Source of the DNA: Ardenticatenaceae bacterium
GTDB taxonomy: Bacteria > Chloroflexota > Anaerolineae > Promineifilales > Promineifilaceae
DNA: 64,000 bases
Direction: 5' to 3'
Assembly (NCBI GenBank): GCA_020634215.1
Contig: JACKCD010000002.1
Coordinates: forward strand, 124,001 to 188,000
Positions 17,558 to 25,924 of the stretch are shown piece after piece; position 1 is the stretch's first letter; each line of letters starts with the position of its first letter. The notes under the pieces are model-generated. The model searched no databases. It had not been told where the DNA came from and saw nothing but the letters and a program-made list of their open reading frames with translations. Both the position numbers and the translations under genes were made by a program.

Positions 17558-18382
17558 ATGACCCCCACCGAATTTTGCCATGTTCCGGCCGGCCCGTTTC
17601 TCTATGGCCCTGAGCGGTGCTTTGAGCGGCTGACGCAATGTCCGCCATTAAAACCCCAGCAAACGATGACGCTGCCGGAATTTTGGCTGGCAAAACAGCC
17701 TGTCACCTATCGTCAATGGCGCGATTTTTTGCAGGCCACCGGCCACCCGTGGCGCGGACGCTGGTACCGCGTGGTGCGGGGCTGGCGCGGCACTTTTTTG
17801 CGTGCCTATGCCCCCTGTGACAGTTATCCCGACGGCCACGACCAGTTCCCCATGGTGGACGTGACGCAGGCCGATGCTTATGCCTATTGCGCCTGGTTGT
17901 CGGAAAGGCTGAATCGCCGCGTGACGCTGCCGACGGAATTTCAGTGGGAGAAGGCGGCGCGGGGGACAAACGGCCGTTTATACCCCTGGGGCAACGAAAA
18001 ACCACGCCCCGACATTCAGTGGCAGCGCAGCTTTCCCGTGGGGCCGGAAAGCTATCTTTTTTCGCTGCTGGTAAAACCGCGCCGCGAATGGACGCGGGCG
18101 GGCTGGTATTGGCGCAACGGCTATCCGTTGCCCGTTGGCTCGCTGCCGCAAAATGTTTCTTCCTACGGTTGCGTGGACATGAGCGGCAACATTTGGGAAT
18201 GGACTTCGAGCCTTTACAACCCCGATTTGCCCGATTTTCATGTTGTCAAAGGAGGATCATGGGGGTATACCATTCACCATGCCCAGTGTAACGTCCGCAG
18301 CGCGTGCAGCGTGACGACCCCCAGCCGAGATTACCACGCGCAAGGCACGGGTTTCCGGGTGATGATGGAAGGTGCAGGATGA
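17558..18382 (+). CDS. Stand-alone FGE/SUMF-like domain protein, without the catalytic cysteines
   Basis: A 274-residue protein that is entirely an FGE-sulfatase domain (PF03781). Landmarks in order: VPAGPFLYGPE, FWLAKQPVTYRQWRDFL, PMVDVTQADAYAYCAWLSERL, VTLPTEFQWEKAARG, LYPWGNE, DMSGNIWEWTSSLY, VVKGGSWGY and GTGFRVMM. True formylglycine-generating enzymes have a Cys pair in the GGS..C....C region. Here that region is GGSWGYTIHHAQC, so the copper-binding Cys pair is not kept. It is more likely a binding or other oxidase-like variant such as those in EgtB. The stop overlaps the next start as ATGA, so it is coupled to the nucleotidyltransferase. Confidence 0.82.
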   Translation: MTPTEFCHVPAGPFLYGPERCFERLTQCPPLKPQQTMTLPEFWLAKQPVTYRQWRDFLQATGHPWRGRWYRVVRGWRGTFLRAYAPCDSYPDGHDQFPMVDVTQADAYAYCAWLSERLNRRVTLPTEFQWEKAARGTNGRLYPWGNEKPRPDIQWQRSFPVGPESYLFSLLVKPRREWTRAGWYWRNGYPLPVGSLPQNVSSYGCVDMSGNIWEWTSSLYNPDLPDFHVVKGGSWGYTIHHAQCNVRSACSVTTPSRDYHAQGTGFRVMMEGAG

Positions 18383-19578
18383 ATTTGCAGCAACGGCCGT
18401 TTATACCCCCTGACCGTTTGGCGACCATTACCAATACGCTGGCTTGCTGGCTACCGGGGACGGTGGAGGAAACGGCCGTTTCTGGCTGGGAAGCCGCCGA
18501 TTGGGAAGCCGCCGCCTGGGTGGTCTATTGGCAAAACGCCCTGCCGTGGCTGGTGCAGCGCATCCAGCAAACGGGGGTGGGGATGCCAGAACCCATCTAC
18601 GACCAGCTTGTGCAGCTTGATACCGACAGTCGGGAGCGGACGCGGCTGATGCTGGACGGGTGCGTGGCACTGCTGCAAGCGTTTGAGCAGGCTGGCATTG
18701 AGGCGGTTCCGTTTAAGGGGGCGGTGCTGGCTCCGCTCTATTATGCCGATCCGCTATTGCGACCGCTGGCCGACCTCGACATTCTCATCCACAAAAAAGA
18801 TATTCAAGCGATTCGCCGCATTGTCAAGCAGCAGGGGTATTATTACTACTCGCGTTCGGCCGAGGACGAGGTTTATTTGCGCGGCGAGCGCAAAAGCAAC
18901 ATTTGGGCACCCGACAATGTACACCCAGTGGAGCTGCATTTTACGCTGCGGGAGGAGTACGCCGGGATTGGCTACAATTTGGCGGCGGCGATGTGGGAAG
19001 CGAGTGAAAAACGGCCGTTTTGGGGCAATTATGCCGCCCGTGTTCCCAACGCGGCCATGCTGCTGCACCACGTTTGCGCCCACGCCACCAGCGATTGGCT
19101 CATCCAGCGCGGGCGGCTGATGCAAATTGACGATATTCGCCGCGTGGCGGAGCGGATGACGGCGGTGGATTGGGAGGGGTTGTTAACGGCCGTTCCTGCC
19201 CACGCCGCCCGTTTTGTCTACCCTGCCCTCGCTTTCACCCGCCAATACTATCCGCCCCTCGCTGTCCCAGACCCCATTTTGCGCCGTTTGCGCGGCCAAT
19301 GTCCGCCCGCCCTGCTGGCCTGGGTGGACGCAACGACGCTGGCCGACGCTTCCGAGTCCAACCCGCATGACCGCAGCGGCATTGGCCTGGATTTAGCGCG
19401 GCGGCTGGCGTTGTCACGGGCAGATGAAGCCCGCTTTTGGCTACGCTCCTTTTTCCCCCGCCGCTGGAATTTGAGCAAGCGGTATCCCCGTTTGGTGGCA
19501 ACCCCTTTCTGGCCGCTTTGTTATCTGCTGCTTAACGGGGATCGGGCGTGGCATGTGGCGAAAAAGAAGCTGTCTTGA
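18379..19578 (+). CDS. Nucleotidyltransferase-fold protein (PF14907 type), copy 2
   Basis: About 399 residues from ATG 18379, coupled by an ATGA overlap to the FGE-like gene. Signature: AVPFKGAVLAPLYYADPLLRPLADLDILIHKKD, with Lys-Gly and the Asp-Leu-Asp metal pair, then HPVELHFTLREEY and MLLHHVCAHATSDW (conserved His-rich stretch). It is closest in layout to the copy at 20828. Its 3' end overlaps the convergent flippase by 47 bases. Three such proteins in one locus suggest three related but distinct substrates or steps. Confidence 0.78.
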   Translation: MNLQQRPFIPPDRLATITNTLACWLPGTVEETAVSGWEAADWEAAAWVVYWQNALPWLVQRIQQTGVGMPEPIYDQLVQLDTDSRERTRLMLDGCVALLQAFEQAGIEAVPFKGAVLAPLYYADPLLRPLADLDILIHKKDIQAIRRIVKQQGYYYYSRSAEDEVYLRGERKSNIWAPDNVHPVELHFTLREEYAGIGYNLAAAMWEASEKRPFWGNYAARVPNAAMLLHHVCAHATSDWLIQRGRLMQIDDIRRVAERMTAVDWEGLLTAVPAHAARFVYPALAFTRQYYPPLAVPDPILRRLRGQCPPALLAWVDATTLADASESNPHDRSGIGLDLARRLALSRADEARFWLRSFFPRRWNLSKRYPRLVATPFWPLCYLLLNGDRAWHVAKKKLS

Positions 19579-20824
19579 GGCGTGGCCGCAGCCACAGCAG
19601 ATAGAGCAGCAGTCCGCCCAGCGCCGTGACCCAGCCCGACAGGGCAAAAATGGTGGCAAAGGTTGCCGTGCTGCCGTGAAACTGGTTGAACAGCAGCAGT
19701 TGTGCCACGGCGACCATGAGCAGCCAGATGACAAAGGGCAGGGGGTGGGTTGCCAGATAGAAGTTGAGCCAAACGGCCGTTAAGCTAAACCCCAACATCG
19801 CAATTCCCATGGTCAGCAGCAGGGAATCGGCCTCGCTGTAGGCCGCGCCAAACGTCCAGCGGATGATGAGGTTGCCCAGCGTGGCGTAGACAAGGGTAAA
19901 GAGGAGGGTGGGCAGGACGGCAATAACGGCCGTTTGTAGCAGCAGCTTGTCCGGCAGCCGTCCCTGCGCCACCTGTGCCACCGCACGCGGGTACATGACC
20001 ACGATGACGGCGGCGGGCAGCAGCGACAAGGCGCGGCGCAGCAAAACGGCCGTGGCGTAAGTTCCGGCCGTTTCTGGGGCAAACAGCCGATTGACCCAAA
20101 TTAAATCCACATTGAGCAAGCTCATATAGGCGATAAAAGCCAAGAAGGTGCTGAAGACTAGGGGCAAGGCGCGGCGGAATTTGGCGGGCAGTGGCGGAGC
20201 CGGCCGCCAGCAGTCGCGGCCAGCTGCGCCTAAGCCAAACAGCAGGGCGAGCAAGCCGCCGACCGGCAGGGCGACAATGGCTCCGGTTAGCCCCGTGTGG
20301 AGGAGGGTGACGAGCAGGAGAGCGCAACCAAGCCGCCCCAGGGCATTGACCAGCCGCGTGCCGCCAAAGGACACGAATTGATGCCGCCCTTGCAGCAGCC
20401 CGGCGATGACGGGGCGGGTGGTGGCGAGAAAGAGGATGGAGGTGGTGAGGGAAACGGCCGTTTGTGGCACATTTAACCAACCGGCAATCGGCCGCTGCCC
20501 CAGCCAGGCCAACAGCCACAGCCCCAGACCAACGAGGACGCTCCATTTGGCGTAAAACTGGAAAATGGCTCGCACCGTGCCGGAAGCATCTGTACATTCT
20601 GTGGTCTCGGCAGTGAAGCGGGCAACAACGGGTTGCAAGACGGCAAAGGCGGTGAGCAAAATGAGGGCGGCGGTGTTGAGGGTTTGGACGATGGCAAAAT
20701 CGGCGGGCAGCAGCACTCGCGCCAAATAGATATGGAAGCCGTAGTCGAGCAGATTGGTAAAACCATCAAGCCCGGTGAGGAAGCCGGTTTGCCAGGCGGC
20801 GGGGCGCAGCAGAGCTTGGCGCAA
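19532..20824 (-). CDS. Polysaccharide flippase (Wzx/MATE-like)
   Basis: A 430-residue membrane protein with about 12 hydrophobic helices and few motifs, as in the polysaccharide exporter family: LDGFTNLLDYGFHIYLARVLLPADFAIVQTL at the N-terminus and paired helices thereafter. It probably flips a lipid-linked saccharide across the inner membrane. The frame opens with TTG at 20824, four bases after the TGA of the upstream nucleotidyltransferase gene, so it is the last gene of a three-gene minus-strand operon (22151, 20828, 19532). Confidence 0.78.
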   Translation of the reverse strand: MRQALLRPAAWQTGFLTGLDGFTNLLDYGFHIYLARVLLPADFAIVQTLNTAALILLTAFAVLQPVVARFTAETTECTDASGTVRAIFQFYAKWSVLVGLGLWLLAWLGQRPIAGWLNVPQTAVSLTTSILFLATTRPVIAGLLQGRHQFVSFGGTRLVNALGRLGCALLLVTLLHTGLTGAIVALPVGGLLALLFGLGAAGRDCWRPAPPLPAKFRRALPLVFSTFLAFIAYMSLLNVDLIWVNRLFAPETAGTYATAVLLRRALSLLPAAVIVVMYPRAVAQVAQGRLPDKLLLQTAVIAVLPTLLFTLVYATLGNLIIRWTFGAAYSEADSLLLTMGIAMLGFSLTAVWLNFYLATHPLPFVIWLLMVAVAQLLLFNQFHGSTATFATIFALSGWVTALGGLLLYLLWLRPRLKTASFSPHATPDPR

Positions 20825-20827
20825 CGG

Positions 20828-22144
20828 TCACGCTTCCACTTCGAGGCGGTTGAAGAGGGAGGTGCTGTAGTTGAGCCGCCGCAGCCGCCAATATCGCTCC
20901 CAGGTGAAGTAAACGGTGTCTATGCCGACGCGGCCGTATTGCCACAGGGCGCGGAGGAAATGACGAACGGCCGTTGCCGCACCCCCAGCCCCATAGCGTC
21001 GCTGTAAATAATCACGACCGGGAAACAGGTATTCGCTCAAATCCAGCAGCCGGATGGGGCGCAGGATGAACGCGCCGTTGGTAATGAGCAAAAAATTCCA
21101 CAGGCGGCTTGGCTGCTGGCCGAGGTGAACGGCCGTTTCGTGTGCCACCAGCTTGTCCATCACCACCTGCTTAATTCGGTTGGCAGGCAAAATGGGTAAT
21201 GCGGCAATGACCCATTCCGGCACAGGGGTTTCCAGAAGCTGGCGGCACACCGTTAGCACCGCCCCCATCATCTCCACCGTGCCATAGGCGCGGCAGAGCG
21301 TGACCAACTGCTGCCAATCCACGTCCTTTTCATGCTGCTTGATTAGCTCCGCTACGTCCAAAAAATACATCAACATCCCATCGGCCAGGATGATCCGCGC
21401 CAAGTCGGGGCGGTGGAGAACGGCTGGCAGGTAGACGGCGTGTTTGACCAGATGCACCGTCAGGGCGATCAAATTATCCGCCACCGACAGATCGTGGACG
21501 GGTGCGCCCAGCAGCGTGCCGGCCGTGGCGCGATCCATCATCCCTTCATAATCAATGGTCAGCCGCGTCAACGGGTGGTCAAGCGCCCAGTGGATTTCGT
21601 ACCACAGCTTGAGGTCGGGGGTGCAGCGCTGTTGGTGCAGGTGGTGGCGTTCATAATAGCGGTCATCCATCAGGTTGGGCCAGTTTTGGCCGATTTCCAT
21701 CACGTCCAGAATTTCTAGGCTGGCGACCACGTCTTTTTGCCGCACCAGAATGTCTATATCGCCGCCGGGACGCATGGCGGGGTCGCCGTAGGTGTTAATG
21801 GAGACAGAAAGCCCTTTGAGAACGGCCGTTTCAATCCCACGCTCGGCAGCGTGGCGCAAATAGTCGTGCAGGGAGTCGCCCATGATGGCGGCGTTTTGGG
21901 CAAATTTGGCCGCGCCCGTTTGCAGTGGAGCGAGGGCGGCGGCGGGGAGGGTGTCGAGGTGATGAACGGCCGTTAATACCCGGCACAGCAGCGTCTCCAT
22001 CCGGTTAAACTGCCCCATCGCCGCCACCCGCTGCCAATTTAGCCCCACAGGAATGAGTTCCGGCGTGGGGGTGCGCCAAGCGAGGGCGCAGTGCCAAAGA
22101 AAGGCTTCCTCGGCGGTCAAATCATGAAAAGGGGTTGTTTTCAT
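20828..22144 (-). CDS. Nucleotidyltransferase-fold protein (PF14907 type), copy 3
   Basis: About 438 residues from ATG 22144 (MKTTPFHDLTAEEAFLWHCAL). Signature: TAVLKGLSVSINTYGDPAMRPGGDIDILVRQKD, with Lys-Gly and Asp-Ile-Asp, then LWYEIHWALDHPL and LIALTVHLVKHAVYLP. The ATG follows the stop of the PMT-like gene by 6 bases. It sits between a sugar transferase and a flippase, which favours a role in glycan rather than only peptide chemistry. Confidence 0.78.
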   Translation of the reverse strand: MKTTPFHDLTAEEAFLWHCALAWRTPTPELIPVGLNWQRVAAMGQFNRMETLLCRVLTAVHHLDTLPAAALAPLQTGAAKFAQNAAIMGDSLHDYLRHAAERGIETAVLKGLSVSINTYGDPAMRPGGDIDILVRQKDVVASLEILDVMEIGQNWPNLMDDRYYERHHLHQQRCTPDLKLWYEIHWALDHPLTRLTIDYEGMMDRATAGTLLGAPVHDLSVADNLIALTVHLVKHAVYLPAVLHRPDLARIILADGMLMYFLDVAELIKQHEKDVDWQQLVTLCRAYGTVEMMGAVLTVCRQLLETPVPEWVIAALPILPANRIKQVVMDKLVAHETAVHLGQQPSRLWNFLLITNGAFILRPIRLLDLSEYLFPGRDYLQRRYGAGGAATAVRHFLRALWQYGRVGIDTVYFTWERYWRLRRLNYSTSLFNRLEVEA

Positions 22145-22150
22145 AGACAA

Positions 22151-24097
22151 TCACTCATTGCTGAAGCTGGGACAGTTATACGTGTCTGTGCTAGTTACGG
22201 CAATATTAACCGGGCAAATCCTCATGTCGGCAATTGCCAGCGACAGCCGGGTGGGGTCGTTTAGCTTGGCGCGGTGGGCATCGGGCAGGCTGATGGAGAG
22301 TTCGTTGACGGCGTTGGGGTGAAGGAGCGCGGGGTCGAGGGGCAAAACGGTCGTTTCTGCCGCCAATTTGGGCTGCTGGGTAAAGTGCATTTCCCCCACT
22401 GGCTGCCCATTGAGCGCGACAACGGCCCGCTGGCTGCCAAAGGATGAGGCGCGGATGAGGAGGGTGGTGGGGGTGGTGGGAACGGCCGTTAGCCGCAGAT
22501 AAACCGCGATTTGGTCACATTGCGTCGTGCGATACGGCGCCCGGTCATTGTCCACCGGCTCCCAGCCGACAAAAAGGGCGGGCAGTTGCGGCGTGGCGGT
22601 GGGCTGGTCACGCTGCGCTGCCAGCAGGGCATAGCTGGTTGCTAGGGAGTCAAACGGCAAGGGCGAACCCCATTCATAAGGGACAAGCGGAGATTGCTGC
22701 GCCAAAATAGTGGCTGCCCGCTCCCGATCCAACGCGCAAAGCATGGCGTTGCTTGCCAAAGCCTGGGGATAACGCCAGTTAAACAGGTCGCCGTGCGGGG
22801 GGGTGAACGGCGGCACGGGGTATTCCTGCGTGGCTTCGTTCCAGAGGATGGTGCTGTAGTTGTAGAGGCCCTGGTAGCTGTGGATAAAAACGGCCGTTAA
22901 CCCCAACAGCCCATATAGCCCCAACCACACGTTTTGCTGGTGCGGGGGCAGCAGGGTTTGTCCTTCGCGCCACGCCCAAGCCAGCAAAAGCGTCAGCGGC
23001 AGCACCAGTTCGGTGAGAATACGCGGGCCAAAGGAGTCTCCGCCCCACCAGTTGGTGCCGCGTGAGGCCACGTACAAATGAAGTGCCAGCCAAGCGAGGC
23101 ACAGCCACAGCAGCGGCTGCCGCGTTTGTCTTCGCAGCAGCCACAGGCCGGGGATGAGCAGCAGAAAGAAGGGGCTAAAAACAAACAGTCCGCGTGCCGG
23201 GCTAAACAGATGCCCCAGTAGTGCCAGCCAGATGGGGGTGCGGGCAATTTGCAGCCGCACGGCACTGTAGTAAATGGGGAGCCAGGTGCCAAATTCGCGC
23301 TGGGACCAGAGAAGAAAAAGGGCGAGGAGGGTGGCGGCGATAACGGCCGTTTTTGCCATTTGTCGCCAATCTTTCCAGGCCAAATAAAGCAGCGCGGGGG
23401 CAATAAAGGCAGCGGCAGCGGCACGGGTGAAATAGGCCAAAAAAAGCAGGCTGCCCAGCAGCCACGGCTGCACCGAGAGGGTTTGGCCGCTGTCATAGCG
23501 CACCAACAGGAGCAGGGCAAGGCTGATAAAAATGACGCTGAGGTTGATGCTCCACCAGGCCACGCCGAGGGTGCTGATGAGGGTGGTGCCAAAGAGGGAA
23601 ACGGCCGTTAGCAGCAGGCTGGCCCGGTGCGGCAAATAGACGCAGCTGATGTGGTAGAGAATCCAAAACACGGCGATGACCGAAAACGAGGCGAGCAGCC
23701 GCTGGGCGTTGATGTTGTCTTGCGCCCGCAGCATGTCCCAGCCAACGGCTTTGGTGAGGATGACAAAGGGGAGACTGAGCAGGGAGGGGCCGACGGGGAA
23801 GTAGTTGTAATAACGGCCGTTTACCTTGAGAATATTGATATTGCCGTCAAAATCAGCCGGCGCGCCCCAAATTTCCTTCTCTTGGTAGCCGTTAAGCTGC
23901 ACAGTGCCGTTGTCCAAAATAGATTGAGCAACGATGAGCGTATAGCGTGGGTCAGAACCGGCTCCGTAGGTGACGGCGTAGCGCGTTAGGAAAAAGATGA
24001 AGAGGCTCACAATGAGGAGTGCCACGTAGTCGGGATAAAATGGCTGAGGGGTTGTTGCCGTTTGTTTGGCCTTGTTCACGAACGAGATTATACTCAT
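22151..24097 (-). CDS. ArnT/PMT-like membrane glycosyltransferase
   Basis: A 648-residue polytopic protein. The first periplasmic loop after helix 1 carries GSDPRYTLIVAQSILDNGTVQLNGY, with the acidic residue position typical of GT-C enzymes, followed by about ten helices to residue 400 and a soluble C-terminal domain of about 200 residues. GT-C enzymes use lipid-phosphate sugars at the outer face. Start ATG 24097 is only 8 bases from the divergent ABC ATPase ATG at 24106, so each gene's ribosome site lies in the other's coding region. First gene of the operon with copy 3 and the flippase. Confidence 0.72.
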   Translation of the reverse strand: MSIISFVNKAKQTATTPQPFYPDYVALLIVSLFIFFLTRYAVTYGAGSDPRYTLIVAQSILDNGTVQLNGYQEKEIWGAPADFDGNINILKVNGRYYNYFPVGPSLLSLPFVILTKAVGWDMLRAQDNINAQRLLASFSVIAVFWILYHISCVYLPHRASLLLTAVSLFGTTLISTLGVAWWSINLSVIFISLALLLLVRYDSGQTLSVQPWLLGSLLFLAYFTRAAAAAFIAPALLYLAWKDWRQMAKTAVIAATLLALFLLWSQREFGTWLPIYYSAVRLQIARTPIWLALLGHLFSPARGLFVFSPFFLLLIPGLWLLRRQTRQPLLWLCLAWLALHLYVASRGTNWWGGDSFGPRILTELVLPLTLLLAWAWREGQTLLPPHQQNVWLGLYGLLGLTAVFIHSYQGLYNYSTILWNEATQEYPVPPFTPPHGDLFNWRYPQALASNAMLCALDRERAATILAQQSPLVPYEWGSPLPFDSLATSYALLAAQRDQPTATPQLPALFVGWEPVDNDRAPYRTTQCDQIAVYLRLTAVPTTPTTLLIRASSFGSQRAVVALNGQPVGEMHFTQQPKLAAETTVLPLDPALLHPNAVNELSISLPDAHRAKLNDPTRLSLAIADMRICPVNIAVTSTDTYNCPSFSNE

Positions 24098-24105
24098 TCT
24101 TGATT

Positions 24106-25077
24106 ATGAACCCAATGATCGCGCTCAAAAATTTGGGCAAAACGTATGGCAGCGCCGGCCGACAGGTCGAGGCGGTGCGCGACGTGTCGTTGGAAGTGCA
24201 GGCGGGGGAACTGTTTGGGCTGTTTGGCCCCAATGGGGCGGGCAAAAGCACCATTGTGCGGATGCTGGCGACCTTGCTGGCTCCCAGCCGAGGAACGGCC
24301 GTTGTCAATGGCTATGATGTGGTGCGGCAGGAGATGCAGGTGCGGGCCTCGATTGGGCTGGTGACGGCTGATGAGCGGTCGTTTTACGGCCGTTTAACCG
24401 CCAGCCAAAACCTCCAATTTTACGCCGCCATGCAAAACATGCCCCGCTCGGCCATCCCCCACCGCATCCAAACCGTGCTTGATCTGTTTGGGCTGGCGCA
24501 CAAAACCCACGCCCCCGTCCAATCCTTTTCCACCGGGCAAATGCAGCGGCTCAACATGGCGCGGGCGCTCATCCACGACCCCGCCGTGCTGCTGCTGGAT
24601 GAACCGACCAAAAGCATGGACGTGCAGACCAGCGATTTTGTCAAGGAGCTAATCAAAACCGAACTGGTGGGGCGGCAAAAAAAGACGGTTGTGTTTATCA
24701 GCCACGAGCTATATGAAATGGACAACTTTTGCGACCGAGTGGTTATTTTGACCGACGGCCAGCTTCGGGTGGTGGGAACCCCAGCCGAACTAGGCACCTT
24801 GCTGCCGCGCCGGGCTGTCTATCGGGTGGTGGTGGCTGGGGATGTGGCGGCGATGGTGGCGCAATGGCAGGCCAGCCCCAGCATTGAGGCGGTGGAAAAG
24901 GTTTCGGCCGGCGTTGCCACCACTGCCTTTGATCTGACGCTGACCGATGAGGCCGACTGGCTGGCGGTGGTACAGGGGGTGGCGGCGGTAAACGGCCGTT
25001 TTGAAACCTATCGCCGCGTTGACGACGAATCGCTGCGCCGCATTGTGGCCCACTTTAGCCAGCCACCGGCTAATTGA
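24106..25077 (+). CDS. ABC-2 exporter ATP-binding subunit
   Basis: About 323 residues. Walker A GPNGAGKST, signature loop QSFSTGQMQRLNMARAL (FSTGQ, a DrrA/NatA-type variant), Walker B VLLLDEPTKSMD and the H-loop VVFISHE. A C-terminal domain of about 100 residues without an ABC motif follows and may bind the membrane subunit. ATG 24106 is chosen because the longer frame overlaps the divergent gene. The permease starts 7 bases after its stop. Drug, lipid or polysaccharide export by the ABC-2 family; context favours the product of this locus. Confidence 0.88.
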   Translation: MNPMIALKNLGKTYGSAGRQVEAVRDVSLEVQAGELFGLFGPNGAGKSTIVRMLATLLAPSRGTAVVNGYDVVRQEMQVRASIGLVTADERSFYGRLTASQNLQFYAAMQNMPRSAIPHRIQTVLDLFGLAHKTHAPVQSFSTGQMQRLNMARALIHDPAVLLLDEPTKSMDVQTSDFVKELIKTELVGRQKKTVVFISHELYEMDNFCDRVVILTDGQLRVVGTPAELGTLLPRRAVYRVVVAGDVAAMVAQWQASPSIEAVEKVSAGVATTAFDLTLTDEADWLAVVQGVAAVNGRFETYRRVDDESLRRIVAHFSQPPAN

Positions 25078-25084
25078 GAGACGT

Positions 25085-25879
25085 ATGGGCAAGCTCTTCA
25101 TCCTCACCAGCCATTACCTGCGGCTGGCCTGGTCCTACAAGCTCAACTTTATTACCCGCTATCTGGGTGCGGTTATCTCGGTGCTGCTCTTCTTCTTTTT
25201 GGATCGGCTGCTGCGAGCCAACGGCAGCAGCCAAATTGAAGGCGGCACCTATTTTACCTTTTTAATCATTGGCGGCGCGTTCGCCCGCTTTTTGGAGCTT
25301 GCCAGCCACGCCTTTTCCGCCAATTTACGCGATGAAATGCTGCGTGGCACCATTGAGCCGCTGTTGGCAACTGCCACCCCCATCACGCTGTCGCTGCTTG
25401 GCCCTTCTTCCTGGGCATTGATTGAAGGCACACTGCTGGTGCTGATTCAACTGGGCGTGGGCTGGGTTGTAGGAGCCGATTTTTCCCAGGCCAATTGGGC
25501 AACGGCGTGGGTAGTGCTGCTGATTAGCCTGGTTTGCCTGTTGAGCTATGGCGTGGCTTCGGCGGCGTTTGTGGTGGTGTATAAGCGGGGCGACCCGATG
25601 AACTGGCTGATTAATTCGGTGGCCTATGTGTTTAGCGGGGTCTTTTTTCCCGTTGAGTTGTTCCCCCCCTGGCTGCGCTTTATTTCTCACCTGCTGCCGT
25701 TTACCTACGCGCTGCGGGCACTGCGCGGGGCACTGATGCGCGGCGAAAGTTTGGCTGAGCGGTGGCTGGATGTGGTGGTGCTGTTGGCATTTACGGCCGT
25801 TTTTCTCCCCCTCTCGCTCTGGGCCATGCGTGTTGCCGTGCGCCACCTCAAACAGACGGGAGATTTAACGCATTATTAG
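25085..25879 (+). CDS. ABC-2 exporter membrane subunit
   Basis: About 264 residues with six hydrophobic helices in the ABC-2 arrangement. An amphipathic N-terminus (LFILTSHYLRLAWSYKLNFITRY) precedes helix 1, and the helix 5 region holds the conserved SGVFFPVELFPPWLRFISHLLPFTYALRALRGALM. Start ATG 25085, seven bases after the ATPase stop. The two make a half-size pair that would work as a heterotetramer. Confidence 0.86.
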   Translation: MGKLFILTSHYLRLAWSYKLNFITRYLGAVISVLLFFFLDRLLRANGSSQIEGGTYFTFLIIGGAFARFLELASHAFSANLRDEMLRGTIEPLLATATPITLSLLGPSSWALIEGTLLVLIQLGVGWVVGADFSQANWATAWVVLLISLVCLLSYGVASAAFVVVYKRGDPMNWLINSVAYVFSGVFFPVELFPPWLRFISHLLPFTYALRALRGALMRGESLAERWLDVVVLLAFTAVFLPLSLWAMRVAVRHLKQTGDLTHY

Positions 25880-25924
25880 CCGCCCATGATGATTGTTGTT
25901 GATTTCTTTCGTCAATATTAAAGA

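Noticed and set aside
17558..18382. Formylglycine-generating enzyme function
   Set aside because: The Cys pair of the active site is not present in the GGSWGY region and no sulfatase gene is nearby.
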